From assembly GCF_033115175.1 (NCBI RefSeq), contig NC_084847.1, forward strand, positions 50,973,612 through 51,037,611: DNA of 64,000 bases, written 5' to 3'. Shown in pieces: positions 23,521-34,956 of the stretch. A program made the position numbers and the translations under genes. This DNA is from Lepus europaeus. Taxonomy: Eukaryota > Chordata > Mammalia > Lagomorpha > Leporidae. Numbering within the stretch: position 1 is the stretch's first letter; every line of letters starts with the position of its first letter. Below the pieces are notes generated by a model. It was not told the DNA's origin. It was given only the letters and a program-made list of their open reading frames with translations, and did not search any database.

Positions 23521-24029
23521 AGAGTGCTTCGCCAGCACAGTGGTGCCTCAGTGGCCACGGGGGACTGGGGAGAGAGCAAGCCATAGGCCTGCTCAGATGC
23601 CACGGCCCCATCTCACCCACCGCAAGGCGGCGCTCGCAGGGAGTGACATCACGACAAAGAGCTGCTGTGCGTGTTCAGCACAGAGACCGGCCGGGAGTTT
23701 TGTTTCCAGTGGTTTTGCTCTGGGGGGGGGGGGGTGTGAAGCCCCGGGTGTGAAGCCCACAGATCCAGAGGCCGATGGTGCCTCTGCACACCCCTCTGCC
23801 CTCCCTCCCCTCCCCCACAGCACCAGTGTTCCTCAACTTCCTTCTCGCTCCCTTGTTTTTTTTTTTTTCCCTCTACATCTAAACAACGCTGTGCTGGGGT
23901 TTGCAGATTCCAAACGTAAGTGCAATAGAAACATACATGCAACTCCAAACATCGGTGCACATAAATGAATCACACGCCAGGCAATCTGTGGTTTCCTTCT
24001 TACTGTTCAGCATTAGTTCTTACAACCTA

Positions 24030-24275
24030 TTTTATTTGGAAGGCAGAGAGAGAGAGCTCTTCCATCCTCTGGTTCACTCCCCAGATGCCTGCAGCTGCCA
24101 GGGCCGGGCCAGGTGGAAGCCAAGAGCCAGGAGCTCCATGTGGATCTCCCACTTGGGTGCCGGGGCCCACGTCCTTGTGCTATCATCGGCTGCCTGCCAA
24201 GGTGCTCATTAGCAAGAAGCCAGACCGGAAGCGGAGTTGTGGCGGGACTGCGGTGCCCAGCACCTGTCCCGGCCG
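24030..24275 (-). mobile_element. C-repeat SINE
   Basis: TTTTATTTGGAAGGCAGAG, TCCTCTGGTTCACTCCCC, ending near CCTGTCCCGGCCGGCG. Confidence 0.82.
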
Positions 24276-24587
24276 GCGTTATCTGGGGCTCATGCCCAGG
24301 GAGGCTCCCACAGGGTGGATTCTCCTCCACCCGCCTATGCCGGCTCCCGGTGATGGATGCTGGGGCAGTCTCCAGGCTGGGCTTCGGCTTGGTTTGGTTC
24401 CGTCTGTGTCTCGGGGAGCTCCTGGCTCGTGTTTCTCTACCCAGGCGGAACACCGCACCGTGTTAGGGACCACGCCCCCTCACATCCCAGAGTTTCCCCG
24501 AGTGCCTGCTTCCGTGGACGGTCTTGTAGCAGGGTCTAAGTTCTTGGCAACGCTTCGAATGGTCAGATCCTTTTTTAGTCTTTTGTA

Positions 24588-24943
24588 AATATTTTATTTA
24601 TTTGTTTATTTATTTATCTGCTTGTTTATTTGAAAGACAGAGTTACAGAGAGAGAAAGAGAGGTTCCATCTGCTGGTTCACTCCCCAGATGGTTTCAAAG
24701 GCCAGGGCTGGGCTGGACCAGGCCAAAGCCAGGAGCCAGGAGCTTCACCCAGGTCTCCCACATAAGTGCAGGGATGCCTGGGTTTAAGTCCTGGCTCTGC
24801 TCCCAATTCCAGCTCCCTCCTAACACACACTTTGGGAGGCAGCAGGTGGTGGTTCAAGTTGTTGGGTCCTTGCCACCCACATGGGAGACCTGGCTCCTGG
24901 TTCCTGGCTTTAGCATTTGGGGAATGAACTGGCAGTTGGGAAT

Positions 24944-24975
<32 letters not shown>

Positions 24976-25010
24976 CCCCTTTCAAATAAATAAACTAAAA
25001 AAATTTAAAG
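24588..25010. mobile_element. Chimeric pair of C-repeat SINE halves in opposite orientation
   Basis: 24588 to about 24775 is a minus-strand 3' half (TTTATTTGAAAGACAGAG through CCCACATAAGTGCAGG). It is fused directly to a plus-strand copy from GGGTTTAAGTCCTGGCTCTG to CAAATAAATAAACT at about 25010. Confidence 0.8.
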
Positions 25011-25079
25011 AATCAAATGTCTTGGGAAAACGATTATAAATCAAAGATCCAATGTATCAGTAATTAAATCTTTATGTAG

Positions 25080-25370
25080 GGGCAGGCACTGGGGAACTGC
25101 AGGTTAAGCTGCGGCTTGGGATGCCTGCTTCCCATCACTGGAGTGCCCGTTTGAGTCCCGGCTGCTCCACTTCTCGCACAGCTCCCTGCTGATGCGCCTG
25201 GGAGGCAGTAGGTGATGGCCCAAGTGCTTGGGTTCCTACCATCCGTGTTGGGAGACCAGGATGGAGTTCCAGGCGCCTAGGTTCAACCTGACCTAGCCCT
25301 GATGGTTGTAGGCATTTGGGAGTTAATCAGCGATGGAAGATGGATCTCTCTCTCTCACTCACTCTCTCTT
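25080..25370 (+). mobile_element. C-repeat SINE, tail lost
   Basis: GGGGCAGGCACTGGGGAACT start, GTTTGAGTCCCGGCTGCTCC; ends in a CT tract that abuts the next, opposite SINE. Confidence 0.85.
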
Positions 25371-25897
25371 AAAGATGTATTTATTTGTTTGAAATGCAGA
25401 GTTACAGAGAGAGAGGGAGAAAGAGAGATTGATCTTCCACCTGCTAGTTTACTCTCCAAATGGCTGTAGCAGCCAGGGCTGGACCAAAATGAAACCAGGA
25501 GCCTGAAGATCCATCCGGGTCTCCGACATGGGTGCAGGGGCCCAAGTACTCCGGCCACCTTCTGGGCTTTCCCAGGCACATCAGCAGGGAGCTAGATCAG
25601 AAGAGAAGCAGTGGCCGGCACCGTGGTTCACTTGGCTAATCCTCCACCTGCGGTGCCGGCATCCTGGATTCTAGTCCTGGTTGGGACGCTGGGTACTAGT
25701 CCCAGTTGCTCCTCTTCCATGGCCCGGGAGCGCAGCAAGGATGGCCCAAGTGCTTGGGTCCCTGCACCCACATGGGAGACTGGGAGGAAGCACCTGGCTC
25801 CTGGCTTCAGATTGGCGCAGCACCGGCTGCGGCAGCCATTGGGGGAGTGAACCAATGGAAGGAAGACCTTTCTGTCTCTCTCTCACACTGGCTATAA

Positions 25898-25938
<41 letters not shown>

Positions 25939-26085
25939 CTGTCTAACTCTGCCTATCAAAAAAGAAAAAAAAAAAAAAAAGAAGAAGAAGAAGAAGAGAA
26001 ACAGCCAGGACTCAAATTAATGGTCATATGGGATGCCAGTGTTGCAGGTGGTGGCTTAGCCCATGGCGCCACAATGCCCGCCCCA
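25368..26085 (-). mobile_element. C-repeat SINE, ATAA-tailed, split by a nested A-tailed SINE
   Basis: The left part 25368 to about 25612 runs from TTAAAGATGTATTTATTTG to GATCAGAAGAGAAGCAG. The right part, about 25993-26085, resumes GAAACAGCCAGGACTC and ends CACAATGCCCGCCCC. Confidence 0.88.
25613..25992 (+). mobile_element. C-repeat SINE, A-tailed, nested insertion
   Basis: TGGCCGGCACCGTGGTTCAC start, CT tract, A-tail then AAGAAGAAG. Target duplication AGAAGAGAAGCAG / AGAAGAGAAACAG (about 25600 and 25993). Confidence 0.93.
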
Positions 26086-26131
26086 CGTATCTTTCAAATA
26101 GATAAAAATAGAACTTAAAAATTTCATGGGA

Positions 26132-26392
26132 GGGGCCAGTGCTGTGGCATAGTGGGTAAAGCTGCTGCCTGCAGTGCCGGCATCCCATATGGGCGCCAGT
26201 TCGAGTCCCGGTTGCTCCACTACCAATCCAGCTCCCTGCCAATGGCCTGGGAAAGCAGTGAAGATGGCCAAGTGCTTGGGCCCCTGATCCCACACGGGAG
26301 ACCCAGAAGAAGCTCCTGGCTCCTGGCTTCGCATCGGCACAGCTCAGCTTTGGCTGTTGTGGCCAACTGGGGAGTGAACCAGCGGAGAGAAG

Positions 26393-26440
<48 letters not shown>

Positions 26441-26505
26441 GCCTCTCCTTCTCTGTGTAACTATGACTTTCAAATAAATAAATAAATCTTTTTTAAAAAA
26501 ATTTT
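26132..26505 (+). mobile_element. C-repeat SINE, ATAA-tailed, full length
   Basis: GGGGCCAGTGCTGTGGCATA start, (CT)n of about 20 units, CAAATAAATAAATAAATCTT tail. Confidence 0.93.
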
Positions 26506-27473
26506 AAAAACCCTCCTTGTGGATTTCAAAATTGCTTTCCCTCCGCAATGCTCTGGACTCCGTGCCCCAGGAACTTTTGGAAGTACCCGGGTACATGGAG
26601 GAAAACAACTTAGTATGTCAGGGGTCAGTGCTCGCCACAATTCCCAGCAACCCTGGGGCTCTCGGAAAATACCCTGTGGGGGGCACTCGTGTACATCCGG
26701 ATGGCTCTCGAGGAGCTGGGATGGCCAGGGTGTCATGTCCACCACGGCTGGACTTGCGGCTAGGGAACCGCAGGGACAGGGCTCCCCGGGGGGGGCGGGG
26801 GGGCGGGGGATGACCACAGCACATTCCAGAAGCCTCCCCCAGCCACGGCCAGGCAGGCTGTCCTTCCGCTGGGTGCAAAGCTGCCCACACAGGTGACTCA
26901 TCTCCCAGCCCCACATCTGCACCCCCTTCCTGTCCCAAACAGCACTGCTTCCCCACTCACTCCCCGCCGGGGTCTCCTGCCTGGGTTCGCTGCTCCCCCG
27001 TGCCTGGCGCTGCAGCCCAGAGGTGGCCCACCACCATCCTTCCAGCACACCCCATCCCGCCCCCCCCCCCCCGTGTCCGCTGAGCCCAGGGTTCCCCCCG
27101 CAGGGGGACTGCTTCTAGCACATTCCCAGATGGTCCCTTTAAGCGAGGAATGCTTGACTTCCTGTTATGTTTTCCATCAGCAGTCCTAAACCAGAACTTT
27201 TTTTCCCATAAAACTCTGCCTCTTCGGGTTACGGACGGACGCTGGGACGCCACTTTGCAAAGGAGGGCAATTCGGATCACTTTGGCTTGGGCTCAAAGTG
27301 GAAAATTCAAGTCTGCCTGGGGTTGGGGGGAGGGGAGTGGGGGGGGTCTGATGCCCGCCCCACTCCACACGCCTGGCCCAGGAGACCTCAGTTCGAATCC
27401 CACGTGGCACTCGCAGGCTGCCTGACCCTGGAGAAACCACCCTGCTTTCTCATCTGTAAAAATGTAGACGTGA
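26506..27473. other. Intergenic unique sequence
   Basis: About 970 bp, mostly GC-rich with poly-G/poly-C runs (for example about 27060-27072) and a MIR-like end near 27420-27460. No ORF I recognise. Confidence 0.45.
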
Positions 27474-27488
27474 AGAGTTGTACTACGG

Positions 27489-27829
27489 GCCGGCGCTGCA
27501 GCTCAACAGGCTAATCCTCCACCTTGTGGCGCCGGCACACCGGGTTCTAGTCCCGGTCGGGGCACCGGTTTCTGTCCCAGCTGCCCCTCTTCCAGGCCAG
27601 CTCTCTGCTGTGGCCCAGGAGTGCAGAGGAGGATGGCCCAAGTCCTTGGGACCTGCACCCCATGGGAGACCAGGAGAAGCACCTGGCTCCTGCCATCGGA
27701 TCAGCACGGTGCGCTGGTCACAGTGCGCCAGCTGTAGCGGCCATTGGAGGGTGAACCAACGGCAAAGGAAGACCTTTCTCTCTGTCTCTCTCTCTCACTG
27801 TCCACTCTGCCTGTCAAAAAAAAAAAAAA
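27489..27829 (+). mobile_element. Young C-repeat SINE, A-tailed
   Basis: Perfect 15-bp target duplication AGAGTTGTACTACGG at 27474-27488 and 27830-27844. The body carries GGTTCTAGTCCCGGTCGG. Confidence 0.96.
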
Positions 27830-27954
27830 AGAGTTGTACTACGGAGATTGAATAAAACGTTTGACCAGCTGGCTTCTGGCACAGAGCCTGGCATACAATG
27901 TTTCCCAAACCCACTCCCGCTCAAGGTTTTATGGAGTCAGGACAGAGAGCAAGG

Positions 27955-28210
27955 GGCCGGCGCTGTGGCACACCGGTGAAACCACTGCCTGGGACGCTGG
28001 CATCCCATACTGGAGCACAGGTTCAAGTCCTGGCTGCTCCACTTCCGATCCAGCTCTCTGCTATGGCCTGGGAAAGCAGTAGAAGATGGCGCAAGTCCTT
28101 GGGCCCCTGCACCCATGTGGGAGACCTGGAGGAAACTCCTGGCTCCTGACTTCCTCCTAGCCCAGCCCCAGCCACTGCAGCCATTTGGGGAGTGAACCAG
28201 CAGACAGAAG

Positions 28211-28246
<36 letters not shown>

Positions 28247-28304
28247 CTCTCTGCTTCTTCCCCTCTCTCTGTAACTCTGCCGGTTCAAATAAATAAATCT
28301 TAAA
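27955..28304 (+). mobile_element. C-repeat SINE, ATAA-tailed
   Basis: GGGGCCGGCGCTGTGGCACA start, GGTTCAAATAAATAAATCTT end. Confidence 0.92.
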
Positions 28305-28431
28305 ACACACACATACACACAGAAAAAGACCAGGTGAGAGACAACACTTCAGTTCCTAAGACCAGTTGTTGAAGAAAGATTTTTAAAAGAAGCCATCAGA
28401 AAGGTGAGGGGAAAAAAAATACCAACTCTAG

Positions 28432-28734
28432 GCCGGCACCGTGGCTCACTAGGCTAATCCTCCGCCTTGCGGTGCCGGCACACCGGGTTCTAGTCCCGGT
28501 TGGGGCACCGGGTTCTGTCCCGGTTGCCCCTCTTCCAGGCCAGCTCTCTGCTGTGGCCCGGGAGTGCAGTGGAGGATGGCCCAAGTACTTGGACCCTGCA
28601 CCCCATGGGAGACCAGGAGAAGCACCTGGCTCCTGCCATCGGATCAGCGTGATGCTGATTGGAGGGTGAACCAACGGCAAAGGAAGACCTTTCTCTCTGT
28701 CTCTCTCTCTCACTGTCCATTAAAAAAAAAAAAA
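28432..28734 (+). mobile_element. Young C-repeat SINE, A-tailed, internal deletion
   Basis: GGCCGGCACCGTGGCTCACT start; about 25 bp missing before GATTGGAGGGTGAACC. Target duplication ACCAACTCT on both sides. Confidence 0.94.
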
Positions 28735-28944
28735 ACCAACTCTGATGCTCAGAGGCGCAAGTCCAGGCCCCACCCAGTCCCTCTGGGACTGTAATTACAG
28801 GAGAATTCCGTGCCGTTTTCCAGGGTCCCCACATTGTTGGAAGAAGTAGTTCTTTGACAAAGAATGCGAAATATTCCTCCCACCCGTAAGAGCTCCGTCA
28901 CACACAAGGAAGTCCCCATGAGTACTGAAGAGCAAGACCCAGAG

Positions 28945-29100
28945 TTCCTGGCTCCTGGCTTTGACCTGGCCCAGATCCAGCTGTTGCAGGTGCTTGGGAA
29001 CTGAACCAGCGGATGGAAGATCTCTCTCTCTCTCTCTCTCTCTGTCTCTTTCTCTCTCTTTCTTGCTCTGCCTTTCAAATAAATACATCTTTTTAAAAAA
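28945..29100 (+). mobile_element. 5'-truncated C-repeat SINE
   Basis: Begins at CCTGGCTCCTGGCTTTGACC, ends CAAATAAATACATCTTTTT. Confidence 0.88.
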
Positions 29101-29369
29101 GACTTTACAAAAATAAAAGAAGGAAAAAGCGCTAAAAAATGTAGGTGACACATATTGTGGCATGAAAGAGGCCAGTCTGAAGAAGCTCCGTGCTGGTCAC
29201 AGAGGGCCCCATCTACGCGACACTCCAGCAAAGGCAACAGGAAAGACGAAGGCATTGGAAATGTACAGAGAATCTGGGGAGAGAAACCACCCCACGTGAC
29301 ACTGTGATACCCGGCATCATGCATTCATCCAAACCTGTGGACCTGCTCATCATGATGTGAATTTTTTAA

Positions 29370-29655
29370 TTTAAAAAAATAATAACTTTATTTATCTGAG
29401 AGGCACCAAGAGAGACAGTGAGAAAGAGAGAGCTCACACCTGCCAGTTCACTCCCCAGATGTCCACAACGGCCAGGGCTGGAGCAGGCGGAAGCCAGGGG
29501 CTAGGAGCTCCATCTGGGTCTCCCATGTGGGTGGCAGGGACCCAAACACTTGAGCCATGGTCTGCTGCCTCCCAGGGTGCATTAGCAGGACACTGGCATG
29601 GGGATCAAAGCCAGGTGCGCTGATCCGGGACACAGGTGTCTTAACCACTATGCCC
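29370..29655 (-). mobile_element. C-repeat SINE
   Basis: ACTTTATTTATCTGAGAGG, CATGTGGGTGGCAGGGACCC, CTTAACCACTATGCCCGG. Confidence 0.85.
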
Positions 29656-30010
29656 GGAAAGAGTGAACCTGAACGTGGACTTCAGTTAATACTAATGCAT
29701 CAGTATTGGTTCTTGGATTATGATAAATAAACCGGGCTAATAAGGCAGGGAGGGGGCAGGTGAGAACTTGGGAACCATCTGCATAATTTCCTGCAAATGT
29801 AAACCTGTTCCGAAAATTGCGGAATGATTGTTTCATTAAATAAGGCTCTACGAATCATTTTGCAAAGTGTACTTGCAACAAGGGTGATGAGGCGGGAAGA
29901 AAGAACCCTGTGGGAGACGAGGACCCTGGGGGATGGTCACTGAAGGGCTGGTGGCCCTGGCCCCCTGGGGCCCTCCTGGCTACAGCTTCTTCACCTTTAA
30001 AATGAGGGCT

Positions 30011-30238
30011 CTGGGGCGGGCACTGTGGCACGGTGTCGCTGTGGCGCAGTGTGTCACACCCAGCCTGGGCCCCTGCCACCCTCGTGGGAGACCCCAGTGG
30101 AGTTCCTGGCTCCTGGCTTCCGCCTGGCTCAGCTCTGGCTGTTGTGGCCATTTGGGGAGTGAAGTGGATGGAAGAGTATCTCTCTGTCATCACTATGCCT
30201 TTCAAATAAATAAATAAATCTTAAAAAAAAGAAAAAAA
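30011..30238 (+). mobile_element. C-repeat SINE with internal deletion
   Basis: GGGGCGGGCACTGTGGCACG start jumps to CTGGGCCCCTGCCACC; AAATAAATAAATAAATCTT end. Confidence 0.88.
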
Positions 30239-30239
30239 G

Positions 30240-31170
30240 GTCAAATAAAATGAGGGCACTGGCCCAGACTGTGGCTACACAACCCCCACCGCTGGCTGTG
30301 AATAACTTCCTTTATTGTAACATTTCAGAAGGATCAACGAGCACAAATCCTTGAGTTTCTCCAGAAACAGACCAAGGCATCCAGTTCGGTGGTTTAGTTC
30401 CAGGAACTCCCCCAGACAGTATAGAAAAATCTTTTTAAAAAATTTCCCGCTCGCCGGCACCTAGACAGGCCAAATCCCACGCGGGCGGCGACGGCAACCG
30501 AAAGACTAAACTGCCTCCCTTCCCTACCAGCTGGCGGGGGTTTCTTCCCTCCTGGGCTCGGCCTAGAAACTCATATTTTATTCATGGCAATCGAGGCCCT
30601 GGGAGGCCTCGACATAAACAGGATGTAAATATTTGGGGGGGGGTAGTACTGGAGCCAGGGGCCAGCTAGCACGGGGGACCCGCCCACCTCCCACCTCCGC
30701 CCCTTCTGCAGCCTGGGCAAGGGGGCTTCGGGTCTGGGAGCCCAGCGCCCCTGGAGCTTCCGGTGCAGTCCATCGCCAGGTCCTGGGGGTCCCTCACGCC
30801 CCTGCGTCAGGTTTACGATGGACTTTCTTCTTGCTCTGCCACTCTGCCCCTGCGCGAGCCCCAAACTCTGCCTTCTCTTCTACCCGGTGTGACCCCCATC
30901 CCTGTGGGGCCAGGGCCCTGCAGGATTCACCCCCTGCCTCTGCAAACCTGGCCCCCCCAGCCCCCTTAGCCAGCCCAGACCCCTGCTTGTACACCTGAGG
31001 GCAGGGCTGAAACCCTGTGTATCCCACACTGATAGGGTGCAGGAGCTCCTCTCTGGGTCCCTACTCAGAGACTTGCAAAGTGAACGGGTGGAGGAACCGG
31101 CGAAGATGCTGCTCGGTGGGCACGGGCCGTTGGTGCCACCTCTGATTTGTTGTCACCCCCAGGTGGACGT
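30240..31170. promoter_or_regulatory. Repeat-free intergenic island, candidate regulatory element
   Basis: About 0.93 kb without any SINE lies in a region where SINEs otherwise occur every few hundred bases. ATAAACAGGATG at 30614-30625 resembles the composite FOX:ETS motif, and TGTAAATATTT at 30624-30634 is a second forkhead-type site. No credible ORF or splice pattern is seen. Confidence 0.4.
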
Positions 31171-31188
31171 GTCGTGAACTTGGGTCTT

Positions 31189-31515
31189 TTTTTTTTCTTT
31201 TTAAATTTTTTGACAGGCAGAGTGGACAGTGAGAGAGAGACAGAGAGAAAGGTCTTCCTTTGCCGTTGGTTCACCCTCCAATGGCCACCGCGCTGCGGTC
31301 GGCACACTGCGCTGAACCGAAGGCAGGAGCCAGGTGCTTCTCCTGGTCTCCCATGGGGTGCAGGGCCCAAGCACTTGGGCCATCCTCCACTGCACTCCCG
31401 GGCCACAGCAGAGAGCTGGCCTGGAAGAGGGGCAACCGGGACAGAATCCGGTGCGAACCCGGTGTGCCGGCGCGGCTAGGCGGAGGATTAGCCTGTTGAG
31501 CCACGGCGCCGGCCA
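31189..31515 (-). mobile_element. Young C-repeat SINE, A-tailed
   Basis: T-run, TTGACAGGCAGAGTGGACAG, end GCCACGGCGCCGGCC. Target duplication GAACTTGGGTCTT, which is followed by a further GAACTTGGGTCT at the right flank. Confidence 0.95.
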
Positions 31516-32054
31516 GAACTTGGGTCTTGAACTTGGGTCTGGACTGTGTCTCCCCGAACTCCTCAGCCTCTGCTACAGCTCCACCCAAGCCTGGAGCGGC
31601 ATAAATACCAGTCTGGGTCAGACTCTCAAAGGGTAGCTAGGAGTTGCAAAATTGCACCCTGCACCAGCCGCCTCGGGTAGAAGAAAACCAATGACCGCCT
31701 GGGGCTTCCCAAACAGTGTGATTAGGGATAAGCGTGTGTGTGTGTGTGTGTGCGCGTGCGCGTGCACGGGGCTGGCGGGCGAGGGCTGAGCTCAGCTCAG
31801 AATGCTCACGGGGCCCTCTCCGAGAGTGGGTCCCACCCTGGGGCATTCCTGAGATGTGGGGAGAACATAAACTGCGCCTTCAAAATTGGGGGAGCACCAG
31901 CCAGCCAGCCTGAACTCGGACGCCACACCCCAGGGGAGGTGGAGGTGGCATTGACACCGTAGGCGTGGCCCCACGTGGAGAAACAATGAGATAGCTGTTG
32001 AGAAGGATGTCAAGCTTCCGAACTGACATCTGTGTAGTTATTTGGTGGGGGGGG
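31516..32054. other. Intergenic unique sequence with Z-DNA-type tract
   Basis: SINE-free. It holds GGCATAAATACC near 31599 and the GT/GC alternating tract. No gene seen. Confidence 0.45.
31733..31763. repeat. (GT)n then (GC)n alternating purine-pyrimidine tract
   Basis: GTGTGTGTGTGTGTG runs into CGCGTGCGCGTGCACG, an alternating tract with Z-DNA potential. Confidence 0.85.
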
Positions 32055-32225
32055 GAGATCTGCTGGAAAAGACAGGGGCTGGGCCAGGCCCCAGCCAGGA
32101 GCATGGAACTCCAGCCCGGTGTCCCAAGTAGGCGGCAGAGGCCCAGCCGTGCAGCCCAGCAGCCGCCACCTCCCGGGCTCACCTCGGCAGAAAGCTGGAC
32201 TCGGAAGCGGAGCTGGCAGGAGTCT
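32055..32225 (-). mobile_element. Possible very diverged C-repeat SINE
   Basis: GGGCTGGGCCAGGCCCCAGC, AGGAGCATGGAACTCCAG and GGACTCGGAAGCGGAGC keep the family order at low identity. Confidence 0.5.
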
Positions 32226-32436
32226 CTGGCGGATTCTTTTTCAGCGCAGAACTTGGTAGTTTGCGGTCATCGGCTCCCGGGTCCGGCAGCCCAAACCTGC
32301 AGAGGCCAGCCCCAACGAGGCCGGGGAGAGACTGCAGAGCTGAGCTCCGTAGGGGCACAGCCAGGCCCCCTCAGTGCTGCTGGGAGAGTCCCTGCCCAGC
32401 CCCGCCCCAGCCTGCTGTCCCCAAATGCATTGGTTA

Positions 32437-32640
32437 GAAGATGTATTTAGTTATTTGAAAGGCAGAGTTACAAGACAGAGAGAGGGAGAGACGGAGAAAG
32501 AAATCTTCCACCTGCTGGTTCACTTCTCAGAAGATAGGAGCCTGGAATCCCTCGGGGTCTCCCCCATGGGTGGCAGGGGCCTGGGCACTTGGGCCATTCT
32601 CTGGTGCCTTCCCAGTGAGGGAGCTGGGGTCCAGAAGCCG
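32437..32640 (-). mobile_element. C-repeat SINE, 3' half
   Basis: AAGATGTATTTAGTTATTTG to CCTTCCCAGTGAGGGAGCTG. Confidence 0.85.
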
Positions 32641-32919
32641 GCAGTCTGGCTCGTCCTGCAGCCTCTTCCCAGCGCGCACACACCACTCCGATCAGGATGG
32701 AAGCCCCCGTAACAAACCCTTATCCATGATGACAAGGTCTAGGCCTCCATGAAAACAAGCCAGAAAGGGCTCCAGGAAGACTGGCCCGGCCTTCACAGTC
32801 ACTAATGTGTAACCACTGCCTTTGCGCCTTGGAGATGACGCGGTAGGGACCTCGGTCCATACTGTTGCTGCTTCATGTCCGACATCAGGACATGAACCCG
32901 CCAGTTTTCCCGCGACACC

Positions 32920-33178
32920 AGGTGTGCCAGCGGGGAGCTGGATCAGAAGCAGAGCAGCGGGGACTGGAACCATCAGTGCCCATGTGGGATGCTGGCGTCG
33001 CAGGTGGCGGCTTCAGCCACAGTGCCACAACGCTGGCCCCGTCCCTATGTCTCCTGATGCTTTAGGGCCTGGCCCAGACCTGGCTGTTGTGGCCATTTGG
33101 GGACTGAACTAGTGCATGGAAGATATCTCTCTCTCTCTCTCATTCTCACTCTACCTTTCAAATAAATAAATAAAAAAT
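32920..33178. mobile_element. Two abutting C-repeat SINE fragments
   Basis: 32920-33041 is a minus-strand tRNA-end half (GATCAGAAGCAGAGCAGC to CACAACGCTGGCCCC). About 33065-33178 is a plus-strand 3' half ending CAAATAAATAAATAAAAAAT. Confidence 0.83.
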
Positions 33179-33442
33179 ACCTCCTTTGTACAACAGACGG
33201 GGTAGTTAGTTCAACACTTCAGAATACAACGTAGCACCGCCTATAGGAATGAGGATTTTCCGGTGTGCAATAAGACTTCTGTGTGCTGGAAACATTTTTC
33301 CGGAAGTCACTTTAAAAAAATTTTTTTTGTATCTTATGAGAGTTACAAATTTAAAAACCTTGTTTTCCCTCGAGTTCTTAATATACTATGCAAGTCTTAT
33401 TTTTCTTTTCATAATGCTAGCAAATTTTGACAATAGCTTTAA
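33179..33442. other. AT-rich unclassified sequence
   Basis: Together with 33683-33965 this forms an AT-rich pocket around one SINE. It is likely an old transposon remnant. No ORF of note. Confidence 0.4.
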
Positions 33443-33682
33443 AAGTCTTCCATCTGTGGGTTCATTCCCCAGATGGCTGCAACAGCCAAGGTTGGGCCAG
33501 GCCAGAACCAGGAGCGTGTTCTGAGTCTCCCACATAGGTGCAAGTACTTGGGCCATCTTCCGCTGCTTTCTCTGCACGTTAGCAGGGAGCTGGATCTGAA
33601 GTGGAGCAGCCGGGTTTCGAACCAGTGCCCATACGGGAGGTGGGCGTCATCTTGACCCGCTACACCGCCACGTGGGCCCCTT
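33443..33682 (-). mobile_element. C-repeat SINE, tail lost
   Basis: TCTTCCATCTGTGGGTTCAT to CGCTACACCGCCACGTGGGC. Confidence 0.87.
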
Positions 33683-33965
33683 CGTTTCCTCTTTAAATAT
33701 CTTAGTTGTCTGATGAAGTTTCCAAGTTCTCAAATGTCTTCTAAATCTAATAAACTAAATTTGTAATATGCTGAATCTCAACATCACTTAAATGTCCTAA
33801 TACTGTGCTATTTATAAACCTTGTAAGATTTGAAGTTAAAAATCACAAGTTTCACTTAATTGATTAAAGTGTATGTTTTTAGAGTGATAAATCTCTCCTG
33901 TTGAACACTGATATTCCAAAGTCTTCAGCTCCCCTTAATGTGTGAAATATATAAAGATTATGTGT

Positions 33966-34213
33966 GTCGGTGCACATAGGTCACGGCTTGGGACCCCTGC
34001 AGCCCGTATCACAGGACCTGGGTTCGAATCCTGACCCTGGGAGGTAGCAGAGACGGCTCAGGTTCCTGGGCCCCTGCCACCCACACGGGAGACCCGGATG
34101 GAGCTCCGGGCTCCTGGCTTCAGCCTGGCCCAGCCCTGGTTGTTGTGGGCATTTGGGGAGTGAACCAGTCAATCTCTCTCTGTGTCTGCCTTTCAAATAA
34201 ATAGAAATAAATG
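33966..34213 (+). mobile_element. Diverged C-repeat SINE
   Basis: CTGGGTTCGAATCCTGACCC, CACACGGGAGACCCGGATGG; tail CAAATAAATAGAAATAAAT. Confidence 0.85.
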
Positions 34214-34297
34214 TTTTCAAAATATCACGTATGAGTACTATGTAAAAATCCTAACACAAAACTGGGTTTATCTCATCCTATCTGTACTTCCAAAACT

Positions 34298-34465
34298 GCC
34301 TCATTATTTATTCATTCATTCAACAAATGTTGCTGCAGGTCTGCCAAGCGCCAAGCACTGGCTGATGAACTGGCCACTGAGGGACCAAGACGGGGGCCGT
34401 TCTTATGATCACGGACCGGGACAAACAGGAACACACACATGTGACACATGCAAGCACACGTGTGT
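34298..34465. mobile_element. Ancient repeat-like segment (MIR/L2 type)
   Basis: TTATTTATTCATTCATTCAA, ATGTTGCTGCAGGTCTGCC and CCAAGCACTGG give the usual 'attcaacaaatgtt..gagcacc' pattern of old mammalian repeats. Confidence 0.55.
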
Positions 34466-34516
34466 GTGAGGGGACTTCCAAAGAGTTCATGGAAAACGGA
34501 ATTAGAAGATAAATTT

Positions 34517-34853
34517 AGGGACCGGCTGTGGCATAGCAGGTAAAGCTGCCGCCTGCAGTGCCGGCATCCCACATGGGCGCTGGTTCAAGTCCCCACTGCT
34601 CCACTTCTGATCCAGCTCTCTGCTGTGGCCTGGGAAAGCAGTAGAAGATGGCCCAAGTGCTTGGGCCCTGCACCCACGTGGGAGACCCAGAAGAAGCTCC
34701 TGGCTCCTGGCTTCGGATTGGCTCAGCTCCTGCCGTTGTGGCCAACTGGGGAGTGAACCAGCGGATAGAAGACCTCTCTCTCTGCCTCTCCTTCTCTCTC
34801 TGTGTAACTCTGCCTTTCAAATAAATAAATCTTTTTTTAAAAAAAAAAAAAAA
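34517..34853 (+). mobile_element. C-repeat SINE, ATAA-tailed, nested in MITE-like element
   Basis: GGGACCGGCTGTGGCATAGC start; CAAATAAATAAATC tail then poly(A). Target duplication AGATAAATTTA on both sides. Confidence 0.93.
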
Positions 34854-34956
34854 AGATAAATTTATTTTGGTGCAAAAGCATTTTTTTAATCTGTGCAGAG
34901 TTTTTTCATAATATGCAATTTTTGAAGACCACACATATGCATGGATTTCAAATTTT

